In this document: in pieces, positions 34,801-47,278 of the stretch
How the letters are laid out: every line of letters starts with the position of its first letter
Position numbering within the stretch: position 1 is the first letter of the stretch
Origin: Papilionanthe hookeriana x Papilionanthe teres
Taxonomy: Eukaryota > Streptophyta > Magnoliopsida > Asparagales > Orchidaceae
DNA: 64,000 bases
Direction of reading: 5' to 3'
Assembly (NCBI GenBank): GCA_022702705.1
Contig: CM040421.1
Location: 72,596,121 to 72,660,120 of the forward strand
Made by a program: the position numbers and the translations under genes
The notes under the pieces: model-generated
The model's input: only the letters and a program-made list of their open reading frames with translations
What the model was told of the DNA's origin: nothing
The model's database searches: none

Positions 34801-37800
34801 AGTTTGGAGTGTTAATTAATTATAAAATAAAATTAAAGTTTAAAAATGGATTTTATGTTTTTATTAAATCTCTCTAACCACAAGGAGTCCACAAAAATAA
34901 ATTTTGCAATTTTTTGATTTTTCTTTGATTTATTGGAATTAATTTAGTGAAAAGGTTGGAAAATACATTTTTTTAATATTAAAAATTGTTTTAAGCATTT
35001 AAAATTCAATATCTTTACTTTGAGACTTGGGAAAAATATTTGGTTTTTTCCTAAGTGATTAGGAGTCAAAATGTGACATTTTTATGATTTTTAATATTTT
35101 TATGATTTTTATTATTTTTTAATTATTAAAATATTAAATATATCATTAAAAATGAAAAATTTTAGAAAATTCCAATTTTAATTTTTATAGACTCCACTAA
35201 TATCATAGAGGTCCTAAAACCAATTTGGTGAATTTTTAAAATGTATTTTTGGGGTTATGAATTTTTAAAGTTTAATTTTAATCATGTAGCTTAATTAATT
35301 CATTTAGTGGGGCTAATCATTTCCAATTGACTTCAAATTTTTATTCGAGGTTCTCTGTATCCTAAAGATTAATGGAGAATTGATTTCAAGTTATTTTGAT
35401 GTGTGATTAACCCTAATTAATTAAAGTTCAATTTTGAGTATTTAGGCTAACTAGGGTTATTCTTAATGAATTAAGCCTAACCATAATTATCCTAGGGTCC
35501 TCTAATCCTAAGAAACTTTTCCAAATTTTTCTGGAATTTATTGAACAATATGCTAATTATTAGAATTAAAATACCAAAAATAGTTACATAAACTTGAAAA
35601 ATACATAACTTTCCATAGAGATGGCCTCTGACCTTGAAAAATTCAGGGAATGTTTCCAAGATCATAGGCTTCAAAAGCTTTATGGACTCATGTCATGGTG
35701 AATTGTCTATGCAAATGGAGAATCAAAATACTGAAATGAGTAAATAATTAATTAAAAATAAAATACTCATCAAAATAACTTAATTTATTTTCCAAATTAT
35801 TCACCTATATTCATTGAGCAAGAGGGTATTTTTAGTTTATTTTTATGATTTTTCTACACAAAGATATGAATTTTCTAAGTTCTGGGTATTTAAATAAATA
35901 AAAAAATCCATATTTTCCTACTTATCCACGCGGCGCCACATCATCCTCGGCAGCTCCGAAAGCCCACGAGTGGCGCTCCCATTCGCCGCCGCCATCTAAC
36001 TTAGCATTCCAGGGGCCCGCGGTTCATGTAACGTTCTCTGGTCCGATGCAATCTGGATCATCCATTTGATGCACGCTCGATCGGACGGTGCCAGGTCATC
36101 GACTAAGACTGGTGTGCACCCGTAACCGTCCACACTAAAACCCTAAGAACTCTCTCATTTCTCAACAGATTTTCGTGTTCTTATGCTGTATGGATTTGTC
36201 TTGAAGTGACGAACACATCTATACGGTTTACATGCTATGAAATTAAGTAAATCAAAATGGAGTATCACTGGAAGCTCAGGAGGAAGGAATGATCCATACC
36301 ATTGCTTTGAGAAGTGTAGCTTCAATCAGAGAGTTGTGTCACCTTCGATTACACCCAAGGATGCTCCAGATGAAGTCTCTGGCTCGCAGGGAGTTGTCTA
36401 GGTATGAAAGTGTCCATGACCGATTTCAAAGCTTGGAGGCTAGAGCAGTCGGGTGGCTCTGGAGAGGGGGCTTTCACTGGGGAACTCCTTCTCTTGGTCC
36501 TGTGCAGGTGTGAGTGAGTTTAATTTGGATTTGGTGGAGGTTTGGGAGATGTCCTTTTTTTGGACTTGAATTTGAACTCAGAAATTGAGCTCAGCTGGGG
36601 GAAATTGAGGCTGGAATCCAATGGGGGATCAAGTGCATTAGGTGAGGAGAAGGTCCTGGAGCAATTTTGGCAGAGTTTTGTTTAGGTCTGGTTCAGCCCT
36701 CTTCATGGCTGAGAGGTGGTGGGTTTAAATAGACATGGCTGGAGGGCCTCCCAGGGGAGTTTGATGCTTGGGATCAGCTGCTCTATGCAAGAGAAGAACA
36801 GCCATGGTGTTCAATTGGATTGGGACAACTGAGCAAGGAAGTATTGAAAATTTTGTCTCACATGGAGCTCTCTGCCATGGCATTTTCGGGCGACCCAGGC
36901 GGCTGGCCGATAGTGTTAGGTCACCATCTTGGTCAGAAGGGTCAGGGGTTGGCAATGGTGCAGTCAATTAGCCATGGACATGTGTAAAGAGTTTAACTTT
37001 AAGTGGTATGGGGAGAGGGGTGATTTTGGATCCAAATGGGTCAAGTCATGCAAATGGGTTGGGTTCACCTCTCCAAGCTGCGGTTTGGGCTGAGGGAGAT
37101 CGGGTGAGTCGGCTAGCTTAGTGGGGGAAAGTCACCATCTAAGCATATTTAAGTTTAAGCATGGTTTAGGGGAAACATGGGAGTGCTTAATCACTTTAAG
37201 GTAATCTAGAAAGAGGCTCCTCCTTTTGCCCAATATGGCATGGTCACATGAACACCACTCACATGGCTTGCATGGGGCTTAAGGATGGCTTCATGGCTTC
37301 ATTTGGGCTTGGGGCAAGGCTTGGCTCAATTTCATGAAAATGGATTTTGGGAACTTTGGCATTTTAGTGGAAAATTCTCATGAAGCTTGATTTGGAATTA
37401 TTTGGTTATTGATTTTAGGGCTTAGGGATGATTTCAATCAAAGGGATGATGATGGGAATTTCACATAGGCCTTGGAATAAGTTTTGGGCTTTTGGATTTG
37501 GTAAAAATGGGCTTTTAGGATGGTTTAAGAAAGTGGGCCTTTAGGTTTGAAAACAAATTGGTGGATGGAAATTTTGTGAAGGATTGGGCCAAACAAATGT
37601 TGGGTTTAGTTTAGGGATGTGTCATGAACATTTTAGAAATGGTTTGAAATAATTTGGGGTTGAATTAGGTTTAATTTGGGATTTTTGATAAAGGGGCAAA
37701 GTGGGTCAAATTGGGCTAACTTGGGCTAAGGTTTGGGCTAAGGTTGGATTTGATGTAAAATTAATGTTGAGAAATGTTTATGGGATGTAACAAAGAGTTT

Positions 37801-39098
37801 GCAATTTTGGTTGGGCTTTAATTTTGGGATTTGGGCCCATTTGGGTTAGGTTTGGGTTTAGGCCAAAAATGGGGATTTTGGTTTTGGGTTAGGTTTGGGT
37901 GGAGTTTAGGTTCAAATTTGGGGCAAATCTTGTTAGTATTTTGTTTGTGGGGATATTAGGAAGGTTTAGAAAAAGATTTGGGGTTAATTGGAGTTGAATT
38001 GAGTTGGTTTGGGCTAGGTTTAGGTTATGGGCCATGATTGGGCTTTAAGCTTCAAATTGGAATTGGATCCAAATGTTAATCAAATTGGACTTGGATTTTG
38101 TCTAAATTGATATTGGGGATATTGAATTGAAGTTTAGAATTGAATTGGGTTAAAGTTGAGGTCAATTGGGTTGATTTGGTTTGACATTGGGCCCATTTGG
38201 GTTAAAAATGGGTCAAATTGGGTGTTTTGGTAAAAGTGGGTTAAATTGACAAAATTGGCCTATGGTGTAGTTGAACAAAATAAAATTGAGAATATTTAGG
38301 ATTTTTTGGAATTTTCTGGGAATTTTTGGAACTTTTGGATTTTTTGGTTAAGAAGGGCATTTTGGGTATTTGGAGGGTATTGAGGGGTATTTTTGGAATT
38401 TTTGGTATATTTGGCCATGGATGATCAATTTGAATGGTGGTAAATTTTTAGGATTGGTTTTGAGGAAATTTGAGTAATTTAGGCAATTTTGCAAATTTTG
38501 GGCAATTTCAAGGGCATTTGGTAGGCTTGGTAGGTTTAGAGCCCCGGGGGTAAAAAATTGAAATTTTGGGAAAATGAAGGTTGATCAAGTGTGAGTGAAA
38601 TGAAATCATTTTGGTTGAGCCATGAAGCCATATTAAGATCACAAATGCCATGAGAGGACCCATTTGAGGCATTCACTATGTTGTTCATAACCCTCTTAGC
38701 CAAGGGCCTAGGGGTTGAGGACCATCCATATGAATTACCTACATGAGTCAGGAAGTAAAGCTAGGCATGAATGGTTTTAGGATTGGAATGTGTGTGAAAG
38801 TGTAATGTGTGTGCAAGTCAACCCTCACCAGACCAGGGCCGCCTGGGGTAGTCCTAAGGCCAAAGAGGCCTATAGGGAACTCATCCTTTAAACCTCCACA
38901 TTTGATCTTAACCCTCCAAGTGACTTGGAGGTTTACAATCAAACTTATGGGGTTTGCAGGGAGTTTAGAGGTGTTTAAATTTCTAAGTGGTGGGTTCCAT
39001 TTCTAGTCCTCTAAGATAGTTAAAGGGAAAGCCTAAGGCTAGATCCTAAGTACTAAGGAGAGAGAAGAGAAAAGACCTCATAAAAAATGAGGTCAACA
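31733..39098 (-). repeat. 5' LTR of X (7366 bp)
   Basis: Minus strand from TGTTGACCTC (39098) to GCTGTACA (31733). Terminal hairpin at 39074-39094 (GACCTCAT / ATGAGGTC), TATA-like word at 36724-36731, G/T-rich tract at 37300-38560, an AT microsatellite at about 31827-31856 and TTAAA-type repeats at 33940-34090. Open frames inside are short and unconvincing. It is preceded, in RNA sense, by CCCTA (39103-39099), the left target-site duplication. Confidence 0.9.
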
Positions 39099-39672
39099 TA
39101 GGGCCGACCATAGCCACTCTTGGACATCTAGTAGTGTGAGCCTAGATTAAACCATTCTACTAATAAAACATCCTAAACCGATCTATAGATTAGCCAATGT
39201 TCTTTACACTAGGATTGCTTCTATTTGACACTACTACATAAAATTCTAAGTATTTCTTTTCTACACATTATCTATGTAATTGCAAGAGAAAGATAGTCTT
39301 TAACATCTCAAAATTCTCCAAACCAATTTATCCATAAGTTATCTTTTTATTTAATAACTTTATTTAGGATTATTTATTAAAAAAAAATCATTTTAATCGA
39401 AATTCCAAATTTAGGACTCATAGAAATAGACTGGAATTAGCCTAAAGGATTGCTTACCTCGCTTCTCTGTGGGATCGATACTGGGGTTATAAAAGAAAAT
39501 CCTATATTAATTGAAACGATATGTATACTTGTGTAGTACCCCTAGTGTGTAAAATATTTTCTAAAATTTTATAACATTTTGATTTTATACACTAGCCGCT
39601 ATTTATAAATTGGGTCAAGTTTTTAGCCATCTTTTGGAAGCAAAAATTACTGCGTTATTGTGGGTCGGGCCA
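39099..39672 (+). repeat. Inverted U5-side piece of the 3' LTR of E2
   Basis: It aligns with the reverse complement of 49058-49640 in the 5' LTR of E2, up to the terminal CA (39671-39672). It starts with TAGGG, the complement of the CCCTA that follows 42093. The next five bases (CCCGA) match the CCCAA duplication at the other end of E2 (51332-51336, complement) except for one base. This makes it the missing end of the E2 3' LTR, now in reverse orientation. Confidence 0.78.
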
Positions 39673-39780
39673 CCCGACTACTAGGAAAGGTTCCTAACAA
39701 AGAAATTACAAGTGAGCCTGTCCACATGATACACATAGCTAGAAAATTCATTCCATCTTTGGAGGGGATGGAGGAATGAT
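39673..39780 (+). other. Original flank of E2 and inversion junction
   Basis: About 108 bp that belong to neither LTR. They should be the sequence that once followed E2 (remnant H). The change to LTR sequence at about 39780 is abrupt and lies at an AT-rich stretch. Confidence 0.55.
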
Positions 39781-42093
39781 TAAAATCAATTAAATCAAAT
39801 TTAATTAAGTTAAGTTAAATTAAAAATATTTAAATTAAATTAAATTAAGTTAAAATCAATTAATTCAAATTTAAATTATATTAAATTAACATCAATCAAT
39901 AATAAAAGTAAAACAAATTTAAGATATTAAGATCACTTAAAGTATAAAGATTTAAACCAAAAATAATTTGAACACTATTCCAAACTTAAAATTATTAATT
40001 AAAATCTCATAATTAAACAAAATCACTTTAAACTTTTAACTCAAACATCAAATTAAGAATGATTAAAATCCTTAACAAACCAACTTGGCCCTAAAGGTTT
40101 TAATTATTATAACTCTTAAACGGAGTATTAAGTGAGATGTCACTTCATTCATCAGGTAATCAAATGCCCAAGTTCACTGAGCAAGAGACAAAGCTTAACT
40201 AAACTTCTGGATGATTAATTTACCTGTGCAACTAAATTTACTTGGACTCAAAATAATCTCAGAAATATTGAAAAGGTGTTTAGGACTCGTTCTAAACACT
40301 TTCTCAATATGATGAGATGTTTAGAAGAACAATTAAATTTAATTATTCTTTGATGAAGAAAATCATCCTTAACCAAAATCAAGAACCTAGACGTCATAGG
40401 AAATGACTAGCTATAGAATTAGGATTCTGGTAGACAAACAAAACCCTTCCTTTAGTCTTTTTCTAGGTATTTGTTGAAATATTTAAATGCTTTAATATGT
40501 ATTTTAAAGTTTAGCTTGGAATGACGGAAAGACCCTCCAGGTACCCTTTTATTTTATTGCAATTTACTTTATTGCAGTTTACTTACATGCACCGCGCTTT
40601 ACCCTTCTTGCATGTTAAACAAGATTGTTGCGTGAAAACTAAAACCTTTAGGATAGTCACAAAACTGAAACCAAAACTAAATTAAAAGTCACCACAAGAT
40701 AAAATTCACCTCCACAACAATCCAAAATATAAAACAACTCAAAATTTAATCACAAACAAAACAACAAAACAACAATTGTAACTAAATTAAAACGTCTCAT
40801 TGAATGATCGGGAATACCTCGGATGATGCAACCCACATGTTGCTAACGAGATTTCCTACAATCTAAATGAAAACTCCTTCAGTTAGGTTTAGCAAATTCA
40901 TCTGGACTAAGTGAATTCGATAAAAATATCGGTGCCGGGATGACGGAACCGTGGGATCTTAATCGGTTCTATTTAAACAACATTAAGATTTGTTTTAATT
41001 AAAATATTAAAAATATTTGGACTTTAAGATTTCTAAACCAAAACACTTTTTCTCATCCCCTGATTTTCACTTTCCAAAACTAAACCTCTGCAACAACAAG
41101 GAGCTCGGAGCATGGTGGGCAGCACGACCATCATCTTCAGCAAAACTCGGGTCTACTTCAGCAAAACTTTTCTTAGAATTAAATAACAAAGCCATAGGAC
41201 TTCGAGGTAGTTTGCCTAGTGCAACATAAATCCTCAACTTTTCATTAGGCATTTGCATAATCATGTTATGCAAATTAAGCCCTAACCGGCCTTAGGATTC
41301 CGAGGTAGTCGTTGGGTACGACATAAACCCTCACATCTTCTAGGCTATTTGTATGATCATATCATACAAATATAAGTCCTAATTTACTAAATTTAGCAAG
41401 ATTAAATCATTAAATAAAATTCCTAAATTGAAACCAAACAATAGGATAGTTTGGGAAGTTGCCAAGATTCTTCTTGGATCCTCAGCTTCTCCTACTTTTC
41501 TTCCTTTGGACTCTTAAAATTAACTCTTCCAAATTTGATATATTCCCAATTGAAATTTCAAAAATCCAATCCTTTGAAACCTTAAACTTTGAAATTCTTG
41601 AGAGCAAAACCACTGATCATTATCGAGAGTTTTCTTAAATGATTCTCGTCATTTAAGATGTAATTAACTATAGGGGCTTGCCCTTATAGGGAACTTTAAG
41701 AACCCAGGTAATATAAACCCTGCTTAATTCCTTTATATTAAGCAGGGGAACTTTCGGCTTATAAAATTGGTTCGCGGACCAGAACAGATGTCACAAATCT
41801 TCTAGTTTATTTAATCGAGCCCCATCGTCAAGTAGTGTGTTTGTCCTTCGAGATAGATACACGGTTTGTGGTGTGGTGCTCGTTTATATGAACTATTTGG
41901 GATGTGAGATCGGTTTGATTTCATATATTAAATTTTTCAAACTTAAAATTATTTTCAAAATAAAATGCTAATTTCTAAATTATATATATATAGATATATA
42001 TTTAAATTAAATTTAAAATCTAAAATTCGCCGACAATTTTTGTAGGCGGCACCTTGTTAAAATACAAAACTCAACCTAAAAATAAGGCGTACA
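39781..42093 (+). repeat. Partial LTR C: 3' end of X-family LTR, probably 3' LTR of X
   Basis: About 2.3 kb, matching the last third of the X LTR in plus orientation and ending GCGTACA. It is far closer to the 5' LTR of X (31733-34050) than to solo LTR A. CCCTA (42094-42098) follows, the same five bases that stand before the 5' LTR of X on the opposite strand. Its upstream 5 kb is missing here. Confidence 0.82.
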
Positions 42094-42929
42094 CCCTACC
42101 ACTGACCCGTTACCTTTCTATAAACCAAATTATTAGATTTTAGTCTGTCACTCTAAAAACTAATTAATTTTACGCCCAATAAATAATATCTTCATATTTA
42201 TTTGCACTTCACCATGAATAACCCGCATATAGCCTTCAATTACCCAAGGATTCATGTGATATCTACTAGTTAAGAACTCATCTCCGGATAGGTCTTAGAA
42301 TTCTTTAACAGGTTTTAACAATACAAGTGATCAATTTGTAAAGTAAATGAAGATCCGGTATGAATATCATCACCATAATTTAATAAGAGAATATCTAAGC
42401 AAATTTTAATTTCTAAACATGCATCTATTTCATTACAAAATAAAAGTAAGTGAAAATCATGGCATAAGAAGTAAAAGAATTGATAGAATTATGTAATAAA
42501 TTAAGCGCCAACAAGGAACTTATTTCATTAGTATTCTATTATATTTATGCAACTATATGTCACCTAGAAGCATCTAATAGATAATTCTATCATAAAAATA
42601 ATTTTCTTACACATGCCACTACTTCATATTAAAAGAAAGAGTAAAGAAAATCACTTACGAAGCATGGATAAATCACGACAGAAAACTCAGTTTAAAACAA
42701 AGAAAATCCAATAGAAGGTGTTTACATTAATTACAAGAGAATGAAGAACACATAACTTAGCTTTTTTTCCTCTGAAGGAAAGAAGAAGATCTCTCGACCA
42801 AAGTTTCCCACCGATCCATTCGCCGTTCGTACATCCCTTATATAAATATCTCAAAATCCCTCACCAATCTCTCCATAAGATGTAGAAATCTACATCTTCA
42901 TGACTCTAAAATGACTCTGACTAAAGGAG

Positions 42930-42988
<59 letters not shown>

Positions 42989-43824
42989 GAGAGAGAGGCC
43001 CTTTTTCCTGTAGAAATATCTCCTATTTATAGAGCTCTGAAAATGGCCAAGGGTTGCTTAAGGCACCTCTTCAAAAGTAGTCCACAATCATTGAATCTTC
43101 TAGAAACTGACTCTGGCGCCTAGGCGCCGGGATCTGGCATCTAGGTGCCAGACTCCTGTGACCATATCTTCGCACCCCTTAACTTTGGGTCACATCTCTT
43201 CGCGATTAAAACCGTTCCAATGTGTCCAGATGCATTGTATCACATGTCCTACATATTAGGAGTAACTTCCAGTCTTCTAGAAGGTCTAAAAAATACTTAA
43301 CATCGTCAAAATAACTCCCAAAGTTGTCAAAAATCCATTTAATAACCGTTTTTGGATGATTTTGGCACCTAAGCTCCGTTTTCTTGTCGTTACTGGCGCC
43401 TAGGTGCCGGGTTTGGCGCCTAGGTGCCACCCTGTGCGCAACTTCACTGTTTTGCTCCATTTGGTGCCGTTTCAACTCCGTTTCGACCCATTTCAGTTGT
43501 GTTTCGTTCCTAACATCTTCACCTACAAGATAGAAATAAAAACAACCTTTCTCAAAAGTATAATTTCATTAAAAAACATGTGAGAAATATAAAATATATT
43601 AAGCATAGAAAGACATATTGATATGTGCCAAGTCAGAATTTTCTTCCTTGCTCATTTTAGCTCAAAATTTCATAGTTTTTGCTTCATTTTCTCTAAAATC
43701 ATATTTTTATACTTGAAGATAAAAATATGCAAAATTCCTTCATTTAAAGTGTAATATCTTTAAAAATGTGCATAAAGTTAGCATGAAATCTACATTAAAA
43801 ATAGGTAATTTTTAAAATGGATAA
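42094..43824 (-). repeat. 3' LTR of E2, U3-side part
   Basis: Matches 49640-51331. Contains a (GA)n run at 42935-42986, a TATA box at 43024-43031 and palindromes at 43113-43151 and 43393-43430. It is cut at 42094 by the insertion of X. Confidence 0.88.
42935..42986. repeat. (GA)n microsatellite in E2 3' LTR
   Basis: A GA run just downstream of the TATA box in RNA sense. The 5' LTR has a shorter one at 50479-50518. Confidence 0.9.
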
Positions 43825-45730
43825 AATTCCCCCAAACTTAAACGTTACATATCCTCAAGTAACACTATAATCATGTAAAACCACATAAACAAATTATGTG
43901 TATAAGTTTCTTTAGGAGTTTCTAAAATTTTGTTCTAGAATTGTAGTAGTCTAATTTAGAAAAAATTTTAGTAAATGAGACCAATTTGAAGTTTAGAGAT
44001 CTCTTAGATGAAAGAATATGAAAATATGTGTTGCTATTTAATTTAGAAATACTTGTAGATTTTTCAAAATATAGTGGTTAGACATTTTATTTTATTTTCT
44101 TTACTTAAAAACCTTTATTAAAAATAAGTGTACTAACTATATTATATTTTTAAGCTTAAGTTTTTCTCAAATCTTATACTTTAAAAAGCTCAGGTGTGGA
44201 ACCAATTTTTGATTAGGCCATTTAATCCTCAAGCTTCTCCGTCCTTTTTCACATACTATACTTTTCTTTTTCTTTTTCTTTTTCTTTTTCTTTTTCTTTT
44301 CTTTCTTCTTCTTTTTTTTAGGCAAGGATTACTATATTTGGATAGGCCTTTAATAATTTTGAATTCCACCTTTCCTTTCCTTAAGCATAAGGTAGATATA
44401 TATCTTTTACTTAGAAATATAATAACAGTTTTGAAAATTATTTTTCAATAAAAGAAACTTAAATATTGAAAACAAAAGTCTAATCCTTCTATTTTTCTTA
44501 AAATACAGCTTTTCTTACTAAAGATGGTCACACAATATTTATCATTCTTCACTAAGAAAAATTTAAATTTTAATTTTTCATCACTACTATAAATTTTAAC
44601 TAAATTTTCTTACACATTTCTATAATCAAAATTTTATTTCCCCAATATAACTTCATACACATAATTATTTTTCAGTCAAAAATCAAATTTATTTATAACA
44701 TTTTGAGGACAAATAAAATTTAAGTTTTTGAAAATTGTTTTTCATCACCCCAAACTTGAATTTTAAAATATTTTGCAATTAATTCCATAAAATGTAGGAG
44801 GAGGAAAAATAAAAGCTGAATCTACTAACTACTACAATATCCTATCAAATTTAAATACATGCATAATCAGGATAGAATGATTGCAGAAGAAAGTAAAGCT
44901 AGCATAACACATGCTTGTTATAATATTAAACTTAAAGTAAGTATATTAACTTTAAAATATATTTTTCTTCCTACCCCCAAAACTTTGATTTTTAACATGT
45001 ATAGCTTTCAATACAGAAATATAAGCAGGAAGAAAAATAGTTCAGAAATTCTATCTACCATAAATGTTTGTCAAAAACATTTACAAATATTCATCATGAC
45101 ATAACAATTTACAATAGAAAGTAAATCTAAACTAAACATGCTAGAATAAAATTAAACTAAAGAAAAGTCTTATAAGCAAGACAAACATCGGCATGGGAAT
45201 ATATACATTTAAGTGTTCTTCAAATCTCTAAATTGTTGTAACACAAACACAAACACAAACACACAAACTAAAATATATAGACTCGCAGATTCATAAACAA
45301 ATATCAATTGATGTTAATTTGATCTCCTTTCTACTCACATTTTTCCTCCTTACTTTCAATTTCTAACGGAAGAAACTACACTAATAATGATAATTTGGTA
45401 AATAAAAATAGTGCAGTCATTCATATGTTGTTCATTAAGCAATTTCATGACCTTATTTAGTGAAAAAAAAGTTAGATAATGGAAGTAATAGTGCTGACAT
45501 GGAGTGGTCCAAGTCCAAATTCTACATGCTACAAGGTAATGCTCAGCTCCGGTTGATAACTGAGTTATAACAGACTCGTAAGTTTGCTACTACCATAAAT
45601 TATATACAAATTTAGTCAAGAGCAAGGCATAACCTCAGAACATTAATCTAATCTGCACTAAAGTAAACACAAAAAAACACATAAACAATCATGAATCACA
45701 AGCACACTAAATCAAACCACATTGATAACT
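43825..45730 (-). other. 3' non-coding tail of E2
   Basis: No gene. 3' purine tract at 43826-43843 (minus GTTTAAGTTTGGGGGAAT), an A/G-rich stretch at 44264-44320, and an internal purine tract at 44746-44760 (minus TTCAAGTTTGGGGTG) followed by a segment shared with E1. ORF2 is absent. Confidence 0.7.
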
Positions 45731-45780
45731 ATGGGTTGCCTCCCATAAAGCGCTTGGTTTTAACGTTGCGGGCCCGACAA
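45731..45780 (-). other. Conserved post-pol box of E2
   Basis: Minus strand ACGTTAAAACCAAGCGCTT then TGGGAGGCAACCCA. It is the same box as at 10513-10552 (E1) and 60757-60796 (E5), and here it directly follows the linker ORF. Confidence 0.8.
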
Positions 45781-45803
45781 TTGATTTCTCCTGGATCAAA
45801 ATT

Positions 45804-46643
45804 TCAATTAAGTAATCCTTGATCAATCGCCCAATCATTTCCAGATCCAGGGATTCCTATAAAATCCTCAAATTTTAATTTTTCATTCAGCCCTTCATTT
45901 TCAGTTTGATTTATATCATTGTTCCTCATATTTCTTTCTAGATCCAATATTCTTCTATTGATTTTCTGAATTTGCATATTAATATCATCCTTGAAATTTA
46001 TAAGAAATGGATCTTTATAAGATGCTTCAATATCTCCCAAATTTTGGATCAGATTCTTTTTAGATAATTCATATTTTGGATCAATATCTTCTATGTTACT
46101 CTTCTGTTTCAAATTATCTTCCAATTCTTCCTCTTTATAATTATTAAATGATGGAAGATCTATCTTAGTTGAGAAAATAAGTTTTTCTAATTCTTTAGGA
46201 ATTTCTTCCTATGGTCTTCCAATATCATTATCCTTTTTTCTCAACTCAAAGTTCTTTTGAAATATATTCTCAAATTCTCTTCCAAGCCCTAGTTCAATAA
46301 TTTTATCGTGTTCATCATTCAATTCATGTTTTCCTTGCGATTGAGTCGCATCTAAAGATATAAAGACTGGTTGTGTAGATGAATTCCCTAAGTAGGTAGG
46401 CTTTAAAATTGTATGGGGTACATCCATCTTATGTTCATGAGATTTTTCAACAAATGAAATTAAAAGTTTACTATTTTTGGTAGCGTCCATCATTTCACAC
46501 CTCTCTTGAACATACATACAGTCTTCTTCAAATAACATTTTTGAATCATCATGAAAATCCATTTCAATCTCATCTGTTAACTTACTCTCAAAACTTTCTT
46601 GGAAATGGTCTTTACTTAGATAATCAATTTCATCTATCCAAAA
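45804..46643 (-). pseudogene. Acidic linker ORF after protease of E2
   Basis: Two open pieces (46562-46209 and 46124-45804) in the same frame as the protease, joined by short open sequence with two stops (TGA at 46644-46646 and one near 46209). It is rich in Glu, Asp, Lys and Asn, with a likely helical end (NMQIQKINRRILDLERNM). The start resembles the linker before the RT in E1. It ends where E1 would have RT. I cannot assign a function. Confidence 0.55.
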
Positions 46644-47278
46644 TCAATCATCATCTTTTCTCTCAGCTGGATATTTCATAGTCTTTAATACATCAAAAGT
46701 GACATTCTGGTCATTAATATTCATAATCAACTCTCCTTTTTGCACATCTATCATAGCTTGTCCAGTAACAAAGAAAGGTCTCCCTAAAATAATTGGAATT
46801 TCTTTATCTTCCTCCATATCTAATACAATAAAGTCCAAAGGAAAGATAAATTTATCCACTTTAACAAGTACGTCTTCTATAACACCTTTTCGATAAATGA
46901 TAGATCGATAAGCTAACATAAGGGTTACAGTAGTGTGAGAAATATCGACTAACCTAACCTTCTAAATATAGATAGAGGCATCACATTAATGCTTACTCCT
47001 AAATCACATAAAGCTTTTCCACATAATCTTTCTCCAATTGCACAAGGAATTGTAAAGCTACAAGAATCTTTAAATTTTTGAGGAAAATTTTTCTGAAGTA
47101 TAGCGCTGCACTTCTCATTTAGTGCAACTGTCTCGTAATCCCTAAATTTCCTTTTCTTGTTTAATATCTCCTTCATAAACGTTGTATAGCTTAGCATGTG
47201 TTCCAAAGCTTCAGTGAAAGGAATATTTATCGTTAACTTCTTAAGTACTTTCATGAACTTTAAAAATTTTTTATCCAA
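46644..47278 (-). pseudogene. Aspartic protease of E2
   Basis: 47278-46949 has the active site ALCDLGVSINVMPLSIF preceded by SCSFTIPCAIGERLCGK. After a frame change near 46930 comes DVLVKVDKFIFPLDFIVLDME and IILGRPFFVTGQAMIDVQKGE. It is the closest homologue in the window of the E1 protease and better preserved around the catalytic Asp. Confidence 0.82.

Noticed and set aside
36289..36971. Open frames in the 5' LTR of X
   Set aside because: Short, overlapping on both strands, and not kept in LTR A.
44194..44451. 85-codon frame with a long Phe/Leu run
   Set aside because: Produced by the CTTTTT simple repeat in the non-coding tail of E2.
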